Assembly (NCBI GenBank): GCA_945910005.1
Contig: OX246749.1
Coordinates: 19,873,821 to 19,937,820 of the forward strand
From: Isoperla grammatica
Taxonomy: Eukaryota > Arthropoda > Insecta > Plecoptera > Perlodidae
DNA length: 64,000 bases
Reading direction: 5' to 3'
Made by a program: the position numbers and the translations under genes. Shown piece after piece: positions 1 to 15,312 of this stretch. The first letter of the stretch is position 1, and each line of letters begins with the position of its first letter. A model generated the notes under the pieces. The model searched no databases. It was not told the DNA's origin and saw only the letters and a list, made by a program, of their open reading frames with translations.

Positions 1-3000
1 GTAATACTGACAAACACCGTCTACACTGTACAGGCCAGATAGCGTCTAACTTTAATGCCAGCTGTAATACTGACAAACACCGTCTACACTGTACAGGCCA
101 GATAACGACTAACTTTAATGCCAGCTGTAATACTGACAAACACCGTCTACACTGTACAGGCCAGATAACGTCTAACTTTAATGCAAGCTGTAATACTGAC
201 AAACACCGTCTACACTGTACAGGCCAGATAACGACTGACTTTAATGCCAGCTGTAATACTGACAAACACCGTCTACACTGTACAGGCCAGATAACGTCTA
301 ACTTTAATGCCAGCTGTAATACTGACAAACACCGTCTACACTGTACAGGCCAGATAGCGTCTAACTTTAATGCCAGCTGTAATACTGACAAACACCGTCT
401 ACACTGTACAGGCCAGATAGCGTCTAACTTTAATGCCAGCTGTAATACTGACAAACACCGTCTACACTGTACAGGCCAGATAGCGTCTAACTTTAATGCC
501 AGCTGTAATACTGACAAACACCGTCTACACTGTACAGGCCAGATAACGACTGACTTTAATGCCAGCTGTAATACTGACAAACACCGTCTACACTGTACAG
601 GCCAGATAGCGTCTAACTTTAATGCCAGCTGTAATACTGACAAACACCGTCTACACTGTACAGGCCAGATAGCGTCTAACTTTAATGCCAGCTGTAATAC
701 TGACAAACACCGTCTACACTGTACAGGCCAGATAGCGTCTAACTTTAATGCCAGCTGTAATACTGACAAACACCGTCTACACTGTACAGGCCAGATAACG
801 ACTGACTTTAATGCCAGCTGTAATACTGACAAACACCGTCTACACTGTACAGGCCAGATAACGACTGACTTTAATGCCAGCTGTAATACTGACAAACACC
901 GTCTACACTGTACAGGCCAGATAACGTCTAACTTTAATGCCAGCTGTAATACTGACAAACACCGTCTACACTGTACAGGCCAGATAGCGTCTAACTTTAA
1001 TGCCAGCTGTAATACTGACAAACACCGTCTACACTGTACAGGCCAGATAGCGTCTAACTTTAATGCCAGCTGTAATACTGACAAACACCGTCTACACTGT
1101 ACAGGCCAGATAGCGTCTAACTTTAATGCCAGCTGTAATACTGACAAACACCGTCTACACTGTACAGGCCAGATAACGACTGACTTTAATGCCAGCTGTA
1201 ATACTGACAAACACCGTCTACACTGTACAGGCCAGATAGCGTCTAACTTTAATGCCAGCTGTAATACTGACAAACACTGTCTACACTGTACAGGCCAGAT
1301 AGCGTCTAACTTTAATGCCAGCTGTAATACTGACAAACACCGTCTACACTGTACAGGCCAGATAGCGTCTAACTTTAATGCCAGCTGTAATACTGACAAA
1401 CACCGTCTACACTGTACAGGCCAGATAACGACTGACTTTAATGCCAGCTGTAATACTGACAAACACCGTCTACACTGTACAGGCCAGATAACGTCTAACT
1501 TTAATGCCAGCTGTAATACTGACAAACACCGTCTACACTGTACAGGCCAGATAACGTCTAACTTTAATGCCAGCTGTAATACTGACAAACACCGTCTACA
1601 CTGTACAGGCCAGATAACGACTGACTTTAATGCCAGCTGTAATACTGACAAACACCGTCTACACTGTACAGGCCAGATAACGACTGACTTTAATGCCAGC
1701 TGTAATACTGACAAACACCGTCTACACTGTACAGGCCAGATAGCGTCTAACTTTAATGCCAGCTGTAATACTGACAAACACCGTCTACACTGTACAGGCC
1801 AGATAACGACTGACTTTAATGCCAGCTGTAATACTGACAAACACCGTCTACACTGTACAGGCCAGATAGCGTCTAACTTTAATGCCAGCTGTAATACTGA
1901 CAAACACTGTCTACACTGTACAGGCCAGATAACGTCTAACTTTAATGCCAGCTGTAATACTGACAAACACCGTCTACACTGTACAGGCCAGATAGCGTCT
2001 AACTTTAATGCCAGCTGTAATACTGACAAACACCGTCTACACTGTACAGGCCAGATAACGTCTAACTTTAATGCCAGCTGTGATACTGACAAACACTGTC
2101 TACACTGTACAGGCCAGATAACGACTGACTTTAATGCCAGCTGTAATACTGACAAACACTGTCTACACTGTACAGGCCAGATAGCGTCTAACTTTAATGC
2201 CAGCTGTAATACTGACAAACACTGTCTACACTGTACAGGCCAGATAGCGTCTAACTTTAATGCCAGCTGTAATACTGACAAACACCGTCTACACTGTACA
2301 GGCCAGATAGCGTCTAACTTTAATGCCAGCTGTAATACTGACAAACACCGTCTACACTGTACAGGCCAGATAACGACTGACTTTAATGCCAGCTGTAATA
2401 CTGACAAACACCGTCTACACTGTACAGGCCAGATAACGTCTAACTTTAATGCCAGCTGTGATACTGACAAACACCGTCTACACTGTACAGGCCAGATAAC
2501 GTCTAACTTTAATGCCAGCTGTAATACTGACAAACACCGTCTACACTGTACAGGCCAGATAACGTCTAACTTTAATGCCAGCTGTAATACTGACAAACAC
2601 CGTCTACACTGTACAGGCCAGATAACGTCTAACTTTAATGCCAGCTGTAATACTGACAAACACCGTCTACACTGTACAGGCCAGATAACGACTAACTTTA
2701 ATGCCAGCTGTAATACTGACAAACACCGTCTACACTGTACAGGCCAGATAACGTCTAACTTTAATGCCAGCTGTAATACTGACAAACACCGTCTACACTG
2801 TACAGGCCAGATAACGACTAACTTTAATGCCAGCTGTAATACTGACAAACACCGTCTACACTGTACAGGCCAGATAACGTCTAACTTTAATGCCAGCTGT
2901 AATACTGACAAACACCGTCTACACTGTACAGGCCAGATAACGTCTAACTTTAATGCCAGCTGTAATACTGACAAACACCGTCTACACTGTACAGGCCAGA

Positions 3001-6000
3001 TAACGACTGACTTTAATGCCAGCTGTAATACTGACAAACACCGTCTACACTGTACAGGCCAGATAACGACTGACTTTAATGCCAGCTGTAATACTGACAA
3101 ACACCGTCTACACTGTACAGGCCAGATAACGTCTAACTTTAATGCCAGCTGTAATACTGACAAACACCGTCTACACTGTACAGGCCAGATAGCGACTGAC
3201 TTTAATGCCAGCTGTAATACTGACAAACACCGTCTACACTGTACAGGCCAGATAACGACTGACTTTAATGCCAGCTGTAATACTGACAAACACTGTCTAC
3301 ACTGTACAGGCCAGATAACGACTGACTTTAATGCCAGCTGTAATACTGACAAACACTGTCTACACTGTACAGGCCAGATAACGACTGACTTTAATGCCAG
3401 CTGTAATACTGACAAACACTGTCTACACTGTACAGGCCAGATAACGACTGACTTTAATGCCAGCTGTAATACTGACAAACACCGTCTACACTGTACAGGC
3501 CAGATAACGACTGACTTTAATGCCAGCTGTAATACTGACAAACACCGTCTACACTGTACAGGCCAGATAGCGTCTAACTTTAATGCCAGCTGTAATACTG
3601 ACAAACACCGTCTACACTGTACAGGCCAGATAGCGACTAACTTTAATGCCAGCTGTAATACTGACAAACACCGTCTACACTGTACAGGCCAGATAACGAC
3701 TGACTTTAATGCCAGCTGTAATACTGACAAACACCGTCTACACTGTACAGGCCAGATAACGACTGACTTTAATGCCAGCTGTAATACTGACAAACACCGT
3801 CTACACTGTACAGGCCAGATAACGACTGACTTTAATGCCAGCTGTAATACTGACAAACACCGTCTACACTGTACAGGCCAGATAGCGTCTAACTTTAATG
3901 CCATCTGTAATACTGACAAACACCGTCTACACTGTACAGGCCAGATAACGACTGACTTTAATGCCAGCTGTAATACTGACAAACACCGTCTACACTGTAC
4001 AGGCCAGATAACGTCTAACTTTAATGCCATCTGTAATACTGACAAACACCGTCTACACTGTACAGGCCAGATAACGACTGACTTTAATGCCAGCTGTAAT
4101 ACTGACAAACACCGTCTACACTGTACAGGCCAGATAACGTCTAACTTTAATGCCAGCTGTAATACTGACAAACACCGTCTACACTGTACAGGCCAGATAA
4201 CGACTGACTTTAATGCCAGCTGTAATACTGACAAACACCGTCTACACTGTACAGGCCAGATAACGACTGACTTTAATGCCAGCTGTAATACTGACAAACA
4301 CCGTCTACACTGTACAGGCCAGATAACGACTGACTTTAATGCCAGCTGTAATACTGACAAACACCGTCTACACTGTACAGGCCAGATAACGACTGACTTT
4401 AATGCCAGCTGTAATACTGACAAACACCGTCTACACTGTACAGGCCAGATAACGACTGACTTTAATGCCAGCTGTAATACTGACAAACACCGTCTACACT
4501 GTACAGGCCAGATAACGACTGACTTTAATGCAAGCTGTAATACTGACAAACACCGTCTACACTGTACAGGCCAGATAGCGTCTAACTTTAATGCCAGCTG
4601 TAATACTGACAAACACCGTCTACACTGTACAGGCCAGATAGCGTCTAACTTTAATGCCATCTGTAATACTGACAAACACCGTCTACACTGTACAGGCCAG
4701 ATAACGACTGACTTTAATGCCAGCTGTAATACTGACAAACACCGTCTACACTGTACAGGCCAGATAACGTCTAACTTTAATGCCAGCTGTAATACTGACA
4801 AACACCGTCTACACTGTACAGGCCAGATAACGACTGACTTTAATGCCAGCTGTAATACTGACAAACACCGTCTACACTGTACAGGCCAGATAACGACTGA
4901 CTTTAATGCCAGCTGTAATACTGACAAACACCGTCTACACTGTACAGGCCAGATAACGACTGACTTTAATGCCAGCTGTAATACTGACAAACACCGTCTA
5001 CACTGTACAGGCCAGATAACGTCTAACTTTAATGCCAGCTGTAATACTGACAAACACCGTCTACACTGTACAGGCCAGATAACGACTGACTTTAATGCCA
5101 GCTGTAATACTGACAAACACCGTCTACACTGTACAGGCCAGATAACGTCTAACTTTAATGCCAGCTGTAATACTGACAAACACCGTCTACACTGTACGGG
5201 CGAGATAACGACTGACTTTAATGCCAGCTGTAATACTGACAAACAACGTCTACACTGTACAGGCCAGATAGCGTCCGACTTTAATGCCAGCTGTAATACT
5301 GACAAACACCGTCTACACTGTACAGGCCAGATAGCGTCCGACTTTAATGCCAGCTGTAATACTGACAAACAACGTCTACACTGTACAGGCCAGATAGCGT
5401 CCGACTTTAATGCCAGCTGTAATACTGACAAACACCGTCTACACTGTACAGGCCAGATAACGACTGACTTTAATGCCAGCTGTAATACTGACAAACACCG
5501 TCTACACTGTACAGGCCAGATAACGACTGACTTTAATGCCAGCTGTTATACTGACAAACACCGTCTACACTGTACAGGCCAGATAGCGTCTAACTTTAAT
5601 GCCAGCTGTAATACTGACAAACACCGTCTACACTGTACAGGCCAGATAACGTCTAACTTTAATGCCAGCTGTAATACTGACAAACACCGTCTACACTGTA
5701 CAGGCCAGATAACGACTAACTTTAATGCCAGCTGTAATACTGACAAACACCGTCTACACTGTACAGGCCAGATAACGTCTAACTTTAATGCCAGCTGTAA
5801 TACTGACAAACACCGTCTACACTGTACAGGCCAGATAACGTCTAACTTTAATGCCAGCTGTAATACTGACAAACACCGTCTACACTGTACAGGCCAGATA
5901 ACGTCTAACTTTAATGCCAGCTGTAATACTGACAAACACCGTCTACACTGTACAGGCCAGATAACGTCTAACTTTAATGCCAGCTGTAATACTGACAAAC

Positions 6001-8582
6001 ACCGTCTACACTGTACAGGCCAGATAACGACTAACTTTAATGCCAGCTGTAATACTGACAAACACCGTCTACACTGTACAGGCCAGATAACGTCTAACTT
6101 TAATGCCAGCTGTAATACTGACAAACACCGTCTACACTGTACAGGCCAGATAACGTCTAACTTTAATGCCAGCTGTAATACTGACAAACACCGTCTACAC
6201 TGTACAGGCCAGATAACGTCTAACTTTAATGCCAGCTGTAATACTGACAAACACCGTCTACACTGTACGGGCGAGATAACGACTGACTTTAATGCCAGCT
6301 GTAATACTGACAAACAACGTCTACACTGTACAGGCCAGATAGCGTCCGACTTTAATGCCAGCTGTAATACTGACAAACACCGTCTTCACTGTACAGGCCA
6401 GATAGCGACTGACTTTAATGCCAGCTGTAATACTGACAAACACCGTCTACACTGTACAGGCCAGATAACGTCTAACTTTAATGCCAGCTGTAATACTGAC
6501 AAACACCGTCTACACTGTACAGGCCAGATAGCGACTAACTTTAATGCCAGCTGTAATACTGACAAACACCGTCTACACTGTACAGGCCAGATAGCGACTG
6601 ACTTTAATGCCAGCTGTAATACTGACAAACACCGTCTACACTGTACAGGCCAGATAACGACTGACTTTAATGCCAGCTGTAATACTGACAAACACCGTCT
6701 ACACTGTACAGGCCAGATAGCGTCTAACTTTAATGCCAGCTGTAATACTGACAAACACTGTCTACACTGTACAGGCCAGATAACGACTGACTTTAATGCC
6801 AGCTGTAATACTGACAAACACCGTCTACACTGTACAGGCCAGATAACGACTGACTTTAATGCCAGCTGTAATACTGACAAACACCGTCTACACTGTACAG
6901 GCCAGATAACGACTGACTTTACAGCCAGCTGTAATACTGACAAACACCGTCTACACTGTACGGGCCAGATAACGACTGACTTTAATGCCAGCTGTAATAC
7001 TGACAAACACCGTCTACACTGTACAGGCCAGATAGCGACTGACTTTAATGCCAGCTGTAATACTGACAAACACCGTCTACACTGTACAGGCCAGATAACG
7101 ACTGACTTTAATGCCAGCTGTAATACTGACAAACACCGTCTACACTGTACAGGCCAGATAACGACTGACTTTAATGCCAGCTGTAATACTGACAAACACC
7201 GTCTACACTGTACAGGCCAGATAACGACTGACTTTAATGCCAGCTGTAATACTGACAAACACCGTCTACACTGTACAGGCCAGATAACGACTGACTTTAA
7301 TGCCAGCTGTAATACTGACAAACACCGTCTACACTGTACAGGCCAGATAACGACTGACTTTAATGCCAGCTGTAATACTGACAAACACCGTCTACACTGT
7401 ACAGGCCAGATAGCGACTGACTTTAATGCCAGCTGTAATACTGACAAACACCGTCTACACTGTACAGGCCAGATAACGACTGACTTTACAGCCAGCTGTA
7501 ATACTGACAAACACCGTCTACACTGTACAGGCCAGATAACGACTGACTTTAATGCCAGCTGTAATACTGACAAACACCGTCTACACTGTACAGGCAGATA
7601 ACGACTGACTTTAATGCCAGCTGTACTACTGACAAACACCGTCTACACTGTACAGGCCAGATAACGACTGACTTTAATGCCAGCTGTACTACTGACAAAC
7701 ACCGTCTACACTGTACAGGCCAGATAACGACTGACTTTAATGCCAGCTGTACTACTGACAAACACCGTCTACACTGTACAGGCCAGATAACGACTGACTT
7801 TAATGCCAGCTGTAATACTGACAAACACCGTCTACACTGTACAGGCCAGATAACGACTGACTTTAATGCCAGCTGTACTACTGACAAACACCGTCTACAC
7901 TGTACAGGCCAGATAACGACTGACTTTAATGCCAGCTGTAATACTGACAAACACCGTCTTCACTGTACAGGCCAGATTAGGACTGACTTTAATGCCAGCT
8001 GTAATACTGACAAACACCGTCTACACTGTACAGGCCAGATAGCGACTGACTTTAATGCCAGCTGTAATACTGACAAACACCGTCTTCACTGTACAGGCCA
8101 GATAGCGACTGACTTTAATGCCAGCTGTAATACTGACAAACACCGTCTACACTGTACAGGCCAGATAGCGACTGACTTTAATGCCAGCTGTAATACTGAC
8201 AAACACCGTCTACACTGTACAGGCCAGATAGCGACTGACTTTAATGCCAGCTGTAATACTGACAAACACCGTATACACTGTACAGGCCAGATAACGACTG
8301 ACTTTAATGCCAGCTGTAATACTGACAAACACCGTCTACACTGTACAGGCCAGATAGCGACTGACTTTAATGCCAGCTGTAATACTGACAAACACCGTCT
8401 ACACTGTACAGGCCAGATAACGACTGACTTTAATGCCAGCTGTAATACTGACAAACACCGTCTACACTGTACAGGCCAGATAACGACTGACTTTAATGCC
8501 AGCTGTAATACTGACAAACACCGTCTGCACTGTACAGGCCAGATAACGACTGACTTTAATGCCAGCTGTAATACTGACAAAC
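1..8582. repeat. 63-bp tandem array (about 136 copies), left edge outside window
   Basis: Head-to-tail copies of a 63-bp unit starting gtaatactgacaaacaccgt and ending aatgccagct. The first base of the window is already inside the array, so its true length is unknown. Copies differ at a few recurrent positions: atagcg/ataacg, gtctaac/gactgac and caccgtc/cactgtc. Near 7600-7940 many units read gtactactg instead of gtaatactg. A block marked by gtacgggcgag followed by caacgtc recurs at about 5194 and 6265, 1071 bp apart, which is exactly 17 units. Because 63 is 21 codons, one minus-strand frame stays open for hundreds of codons; I regard that as a by-product of the period. The array lies upstream of a serpin exon and is probably intronic. 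Confidence 0.97.
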
Positions 8583-8882
8583 GTTTAACTTTGAATGTGG
8601 CGTTCCCGAATGACGCCCCCGCTTTATCATTACTTGCAACAGGTGCTGCAGTCACCAGATTATGTGCATGGTCAGCTGTTTTTCCTGGATTGTCCCATCC
8701 TAATGTTTGGGTGGTTCAATATACATCAACATCATTACAGAACCAGAAAGATGCCCTTTGTTTTATGCCAAACACCAAACAATGACGATGAAGCTGAACA
8801 CAACAGCATGTTGAGTTGGCTTTCAAAAACAAATATTTAATAAGACTGGAAACGTAAACTGGTCTTTACTCTGTTTGTATAG
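8583..8882 (+). other. Intron 3' end between the 63-bp array and the first visible serpin exon
   Basis: Non-repetitive 300 bp joining the array to the serpin exon at 8883. It ends in a pyrimidine-rich tract and acceptor (tctttactctgtttgtatag). Short open frames of 64 and 81 codons cross it on the + strand, but neither resembles a serpin or any protein I recognise. No other feature seen. Confidence 0.6.
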
Positions 8883-9103
8883 GAAGTGTGACACAGGACA
8901 CAGCTCTGATCCTGGCAAACGCAGTGTTCTTTAAGGGAATCTGGAAACTCAAGTTTGATGCTGCGAAAACTCATAAACAGCCCTTCTATGTCAGCGCTGG
9001 TCTCACTGTAAACGTTCCCATGATGCATCTGAATGTCGATACAACATTGGGATACAAGTGGTGTAAGGTTTTAAAGGCACAAATTTTGGAAATGCCATAT
9101 AAC
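8883..9103 (+). CDS. Serpin, internal exon (strand s3A to just before s3B region)
   Basis: First visible coding exon of a serine protease inhibitor of the serpin superfamily. It follows an AG acceptor at 8881-8882 and ends at a consensus donor (AAC|GTAAGT). The first two bases complete a split codon, probably Gly, so the preceding intron is phase 1; that upstream exon is outside the window. The 73 whole codons contain serpin landmarks in the right order: NAVFFKGIW (the conserved Asn, FKG and Trp of the breach/s3A region), KFDAAKT, PFYVSAG, VPMMH and LEMPYN at the end. Serpins are suicide inhibitors, usually of serine proteases. Here the fold assignment is clear from motifs. Secretion cannot be judged because the N-terminus is missing. 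Confidence 0.93.
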
Positions 9104-9128
9104 GTAAGTAAATTAATTTTGTATACCG

Positions 9129-9411
9129 ATTGAGGTGGCTCAGCGGTTAGACGCGAGACTCTAATTCGGGAGGTCGCCGGTTCGATTCCGGCCACCGGCA
9201 GTCCTATCTGAAGGTTTTTCCGAGGTTTTTTCTCAGTCGTTAAGGTGAATGCTGGGATTGAGTCCTACTATCAGCCCTCGGACATTCCTCCCCAGCTATC
9301 CAAACATTCTAATAGCCTAGTTAGTCACCTGAAGAGGGGCACATCAGGTAAGGGTGGTGTGCACCCTATAACAGGTATTCCTACGAAAAATTATTATTAT
9401 TATTATTATTT
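9129..9411 (+). mobile_element. tRNA-derived SINE with TTA tail
   Basis: The 5' part is tRNA-like, with an A box tggctcagcgg at 9136-9146 and a B box ggttcgattcc at 9179-9189, both matching RNA polymerase III consensus with tRNA-like spacing. About 190 bp of tRNA-unrelated body follows, then a simple (TTA)n tail ending about 9411. It is too long and lacks an acceptor-stem partner, so it is not a functional tRNA gene. It sits 25 bp inside the intron. I cannot name the family. Confidence 0.75.
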
Positions 9412-9519
9412 TATTGAATGTATCGCAATCATACAATCTCAGTCAAAACCGATACGGACGTTATGTCAAGTATTTCCATGTGTCTACCTTATTTAACTTC
9501 ACTCTTCACATGTTTATTA

Positions 9520-11706
<2,187 letters not shown>

Positions 11707-11712
11707 TATTAT

Positions 11713-11743
<31 letters not shown>

Positions 11744-11746
11744 ATT

Positions 11747-11817
<71 letters not shown>

Positions 11818-11846
11818 GATTATTATTGTTATTCTTATTATTATTA

Positions 11847-11915
<69 letters not shown>

Positions 11916-11950
11916 ATAATAATTATAATTATTATTAATATTATTATTGT
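11707..11950. repeat. Interrupted (ATT)n microsatellite, right of the LINE
   Basis: About 245 bp of ATT/TTA repeat with interruptions (ttaagattattattgttattc, then ataataataattataatt). Together with the block at 9525-9626 it brackets the LINE. The Ile-, Asn- and Tyr-rich open frames on both strands here are not genes. Confidence 0.95.
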
Positions 11951-12114
11951 TTTGTTATGTGTCTGCACTGTACAATCACTGATTTATGTGTTACATTTTA
12001 AACATAAGTATTTGATTGGTTATCGCTCAATTGTCGTTGGTGTTCGGAGCATGCAGGGTTGGTTTAGTAGCTCTAAATTGATGACCCCCACCGCAAAATA
12101 AGTATTGTTACTGA

Positions 12115-14847
12115 GGCCCGGTTTCACCAAGTGTTAAACTCCGTTTTTCTTTCCTTAAACCGGCAGTCAACTTGGCAGAGTGCTCCACCACTTTGGAAAG
12201 CTCGTTTAATTCGTGCTAAACCGAGGCAATATTAAACCGCCGTCGCTGGCCGTTTAACGCCTAATTCTCCAGTAAACTGGGGGGCGTGGTAAATTATTGG
12301 CGGTAAATAATGAGGTTATAGCGTTGTCATTGCGTGAGTGTTTGTCTTTCGAAGTGAAACAAGTACTGTAAATTCACGTATATTATTAGCTCACGTATAG
12401 AATAGAATGTAAAGTATTATAATGGTATAGATATATAATTCCAATTTTAGTTAGGCTTAGAAACATTTTGGGCAGGGACGAGCTTAAAAGGAAGGGTAAG
12501 CATTAGAATGGGGCCAAGGGCCTAGCCCTACATTCATATCACATATCACCATGGCACGATTCAACGTGAGCGAGTGCGATATATCTTTTACCTCCGACGA
12601 AGACGAAGACAACAAGTCTAGCAAGCACACAGTCTACCCACTCTAGCAAGTATAACCTTCTTGACAGTAATTGAGCGCTAACTGAGGGTCGACGTCACTA
12701 GACGAAGACAAATCACAGCTTGTGTTACAGTTTTTCTCCGTTTAGTTAACTTAACTGACGAATGTCATTGTACAGTAGGTGGGTGCGTCCTATGCCTACT
12801 TCGCCGGTTCGGGTTTGCTGAACTTTCATTTTCTTAGAGAGAGACGGGGGGGGGGGGGAGGGTTAGACTATGCATACAAAATAATGACTTGCCAATAACA
12901 AAACAAGTAACAATTACGCTGAGGCCGAATCCACTGTTCTAGGGATAGGGAAAAAGGGGCCGTACCCATAGGGAGGGGAAACAGGCAATGTATGGGTACT
13001 CACGTATCTGTTTGCGATGTTCTTCTGTTGATAGTTGACAGGCAAGTGTCCTCCCTCGTCGTCACGTAAGCAGTCCACGCTGATAGTATCACGTGACTGC
13101 GCATATAGCGATGTTCTGCTGTTGATAGTTGACAGGCAAGTGTCCTCCCTCTTCGTCACGTAAGCAGTCCACGCTGATAGTATCACGTGACTGCGCATAT
13201 AGCGATGTTCTGCTGTTGATAGTTGACAGGCAAGTGTGTCCTCCCTCGTCGTCACGTCAGCAGTCCACGCTGATAGTATCACGTGACTGCGCATATAGCG
13301 ATGTTCTGCTGTTGATAGTTGACAGGCAAGTGTGTCCTCCCTCGTCGTCACGTAAGCAGTCCACGCTGATAGTATCACGTGACTGCGCATATAGCGATGT
13401 TCTGCTGTTGATAGTTGACAGGCAAGTGTGTCCTCCCTCGTCGTCACGTCAGCAGTCCACGCTGATAGTATCACGTGACTGCGCATATAGCGATGTTCTG
13501 CTGTTGATAGTTGACAGGCAAGTGTCCTCCCTCTTCGTCACGTAAGCAGTCCACGCTGATAGTATCACGTGACTGCGCATATAGCGATGTTCTGCTGTTG
13601 ATAGTTGACAGGCAAGTGTGTCCTCCCTCGTCGTCACGTCAGCAGTCCACGCTGATAGTATCACGTGACTGTGCATATAGGGATGTTCTGTTGTTGATAG
13701 TTGACAGGCAAGTGTCCTTCCTCGTCGTCACGTAAGCAGTCCACGCTGACAGTATCACGTGACTGCGCATATAGGGATGTTCTGCTGTTGATAGTTGACA
13801 GGCAAGTGTCCTCCCTCGTCGTCACGTAAGCAGTCCACGCTGATAGTATCACGTGACTGCGCATATAGGGATGTTCTGTTGTTGATAGTTGACAGGCAAG
13901 TGTCCTCCCTCGTCGTCACGTTAGCAGTCCACGCTGATAGTATCACGTGACTGCGCATATAGGGATGTTCTGCTGTTGATAGTTGACAGGCAAGTGTCCT
14001 CCCTCGTCGTCACGTAAGCAGTCCACGCTGATAGTATCACGTGACTGCGCATATAGGGATGCGCAATTCTCTCGAAACACTATTACGTATACCGGGGAAA
14101 TAAAGGGGAGGGAGGGGGTGAATTAGAGTAAGAGAGGGAAGTGGATTTAATATATACGTTAACCTAAATACAAACACCTAAACCGAACAGGCATGGTGGA
14201 ACCCAACAAATTACACCACGATCTTGAACCACGTTTAACTTAAAGTCGATCGATGAAGTGAACTACCCTTTCAATACAACAACTAAACTATTCAAATTAA
14301 ATGGACATGAAAAAATACTTTTTTTTATTCTAAATTATGAATTTCAAGAATTATTAATTGTGAGTAGCATTTAATACTGAACGTCTTGAAATTATGTATT
14401 TTTTTTTTATTAATAAAGTATATTTATAGTTCCTAATTTGAGTAGATTTGAGGTAAAATTGACACACCAGCGCAAATATCTCGAAAACGGATTGCGTTCA
14501 ACCATCTTTTTCAAACGTATTCATGTTAGTCATGAAGTAATCTACATTAAGGACGAAAATTTGTTACAATATATTACTTTTTGAAGGTGCTACGCAAAGT
14601 TATACGATTAAAAGTGTAGGTTTTTGTTCAGTTACAATGTATAACATAGGGAATTCCAACGCATTTCAACACTCAATACATAAAAAACTAATAGCGGTAG
14701 GTGCATATTTTTTTCTACAATATTCACAAGCTCAATCTCAACTTGCAGTACATACAATTTGAACGATTTATATTACATGTGCAGTTATCATCGATCGACT
14801 TTAAATGGAGAATTAACTAATTTAGAATACTTTGGTGAAACCGGGCC
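12115..14847. mobile_element. TIR-bounded element, about 2.7 kb, possible Harbinger-like
   Basis: Ends in 16-bp terminal inverted repeats: ggcccggtttcaccaa at 12115-12130 and its exact complement ttggtgaaaccgggcc at 14832-14847. A 3-bp direct repeat TGA lies outside each end (12112-12114 and 14848-14850). Short GGCCCGG-type TIRs with a 3-bp target duplication fit PIF/Harbinger-like non-autonomous elements, but TGA differs from the usual TWA, so the class is an inference. No transposase is visible. An ATG frame of 31 codons at 12551-12646 (MARFNVSECD...) is the only hint of coding. The interior includes the 94-bp minisatellite, a G12 run near 12847 and a second inverted pair ttaaagtcgatcgatga near 14238 and 14789. 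Confidence 0.65.
13014..14060. repeat. 94-96-bp minisatellite, about 11 copies
   Basis: Unit beginning gcatatagcgatgttctgct and ending tatcacgtgactgc. Copies are 94 bp, or 96 bp where tgtcc reads tgtgtcc. The 96-bp forms cluster in the left half; in the right half atagcg becomes ataggg. Each unit contains a TCACGTGA palindrome (an E-box-type core) and acaggcaagt, which matches a GC-type 5' splice site on the + strand. The array lies wholly inside the TIR-bounded element, so it probably expanded there after insertion or moved with it. Confidence 0.95.
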
Positions 14848-15006
14848 TGAGTGGGCAGATTATAAAAACGATTTTATTTATGGATTTATAGAATTAATAT
14901 ATTTATGTTATGAGATTGAAATTATTTACTGTCACTAACTATGCCTCTTGACAGTTGAAAATTTGTGTCTGACGTTTTGTCTTTGGAACGCATTTCTTGT
15001 TTTCAG

Positions 15007-15204
15007 GGCAATACGATGAGCATGGTAATTATTCTTCCCGGTAAGAAAGACGGCTTAAAGAACGTTGAGGCGCGGTTGGCAAAGCTCAGTTTAAGTAATA
15101 TCACCTCCTCCATCCCGGCGATTAGCCACAGTACGATAGAAGTGTCACTCCCGCGTTTCAAGCTGGAACAATCGATTGAAAACTTGACAGATCATCTGGA
15201 AGAG
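15007..15204 (+). CDS. Serpin, internal exon (s3B to about helix I)
   Basis: 66 whole codons, phase 0 at both ends, between acceptor ttgttttcag and donor GAAGAG|GTAAAC. It starts GNTMSMVIILPG, the usual serpin run after the LELPY-type motif, which makes the upstream join (MPYN|GNTMSM) convincing. It then carries the variable VEARLAKLS region, IEVSLPRFKLE (the family LPKFKLE element) and ends NLTDHLEE, which should be followed by the MGM...F segment found on the next exon 31.7 kb away. No stop or frameshift is seen. An ATG frame that begins upstream at 14965 is intronic read-through. Confidence 0.94.
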
Positions 15205-15312
15205 GTAAACACACAACTTTCTGTATCCCTACCCTCTAGTCTTTCCTCTTGTGCAAGCTGGAGTACTATCTGTATATACGGGAAACTCTGGAACAGGTAG
15301 GGTATATTCTTG

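Noticed and set aside
6386..7639. Minus-strand ORFs of 133-417 codons as genes
   Set aside because: They exist only because the 63-bp period is divisible by three; there is no start context or unique domain, and a single-base deletion near 7594 breaks the frame.
1..8582. Regular repeats as a CRISPR array
   Set aside because: Units are contiguous and near-identical with no unique spacers, and the gene context is eukaryotic.
9129..9200. Functional tRNA gene
   Set aside because: A and B boxes are present, but there is no closing acceptor stem and the sequence runs on into a SINE body with a simple-repeat tail.
12914..13958. Several ORFs on both strands across the 94-96-bp minisatellite
   Set aside because: Repeat read-through with frame set by 94 versus 96-bp units; no protein family resemblance.
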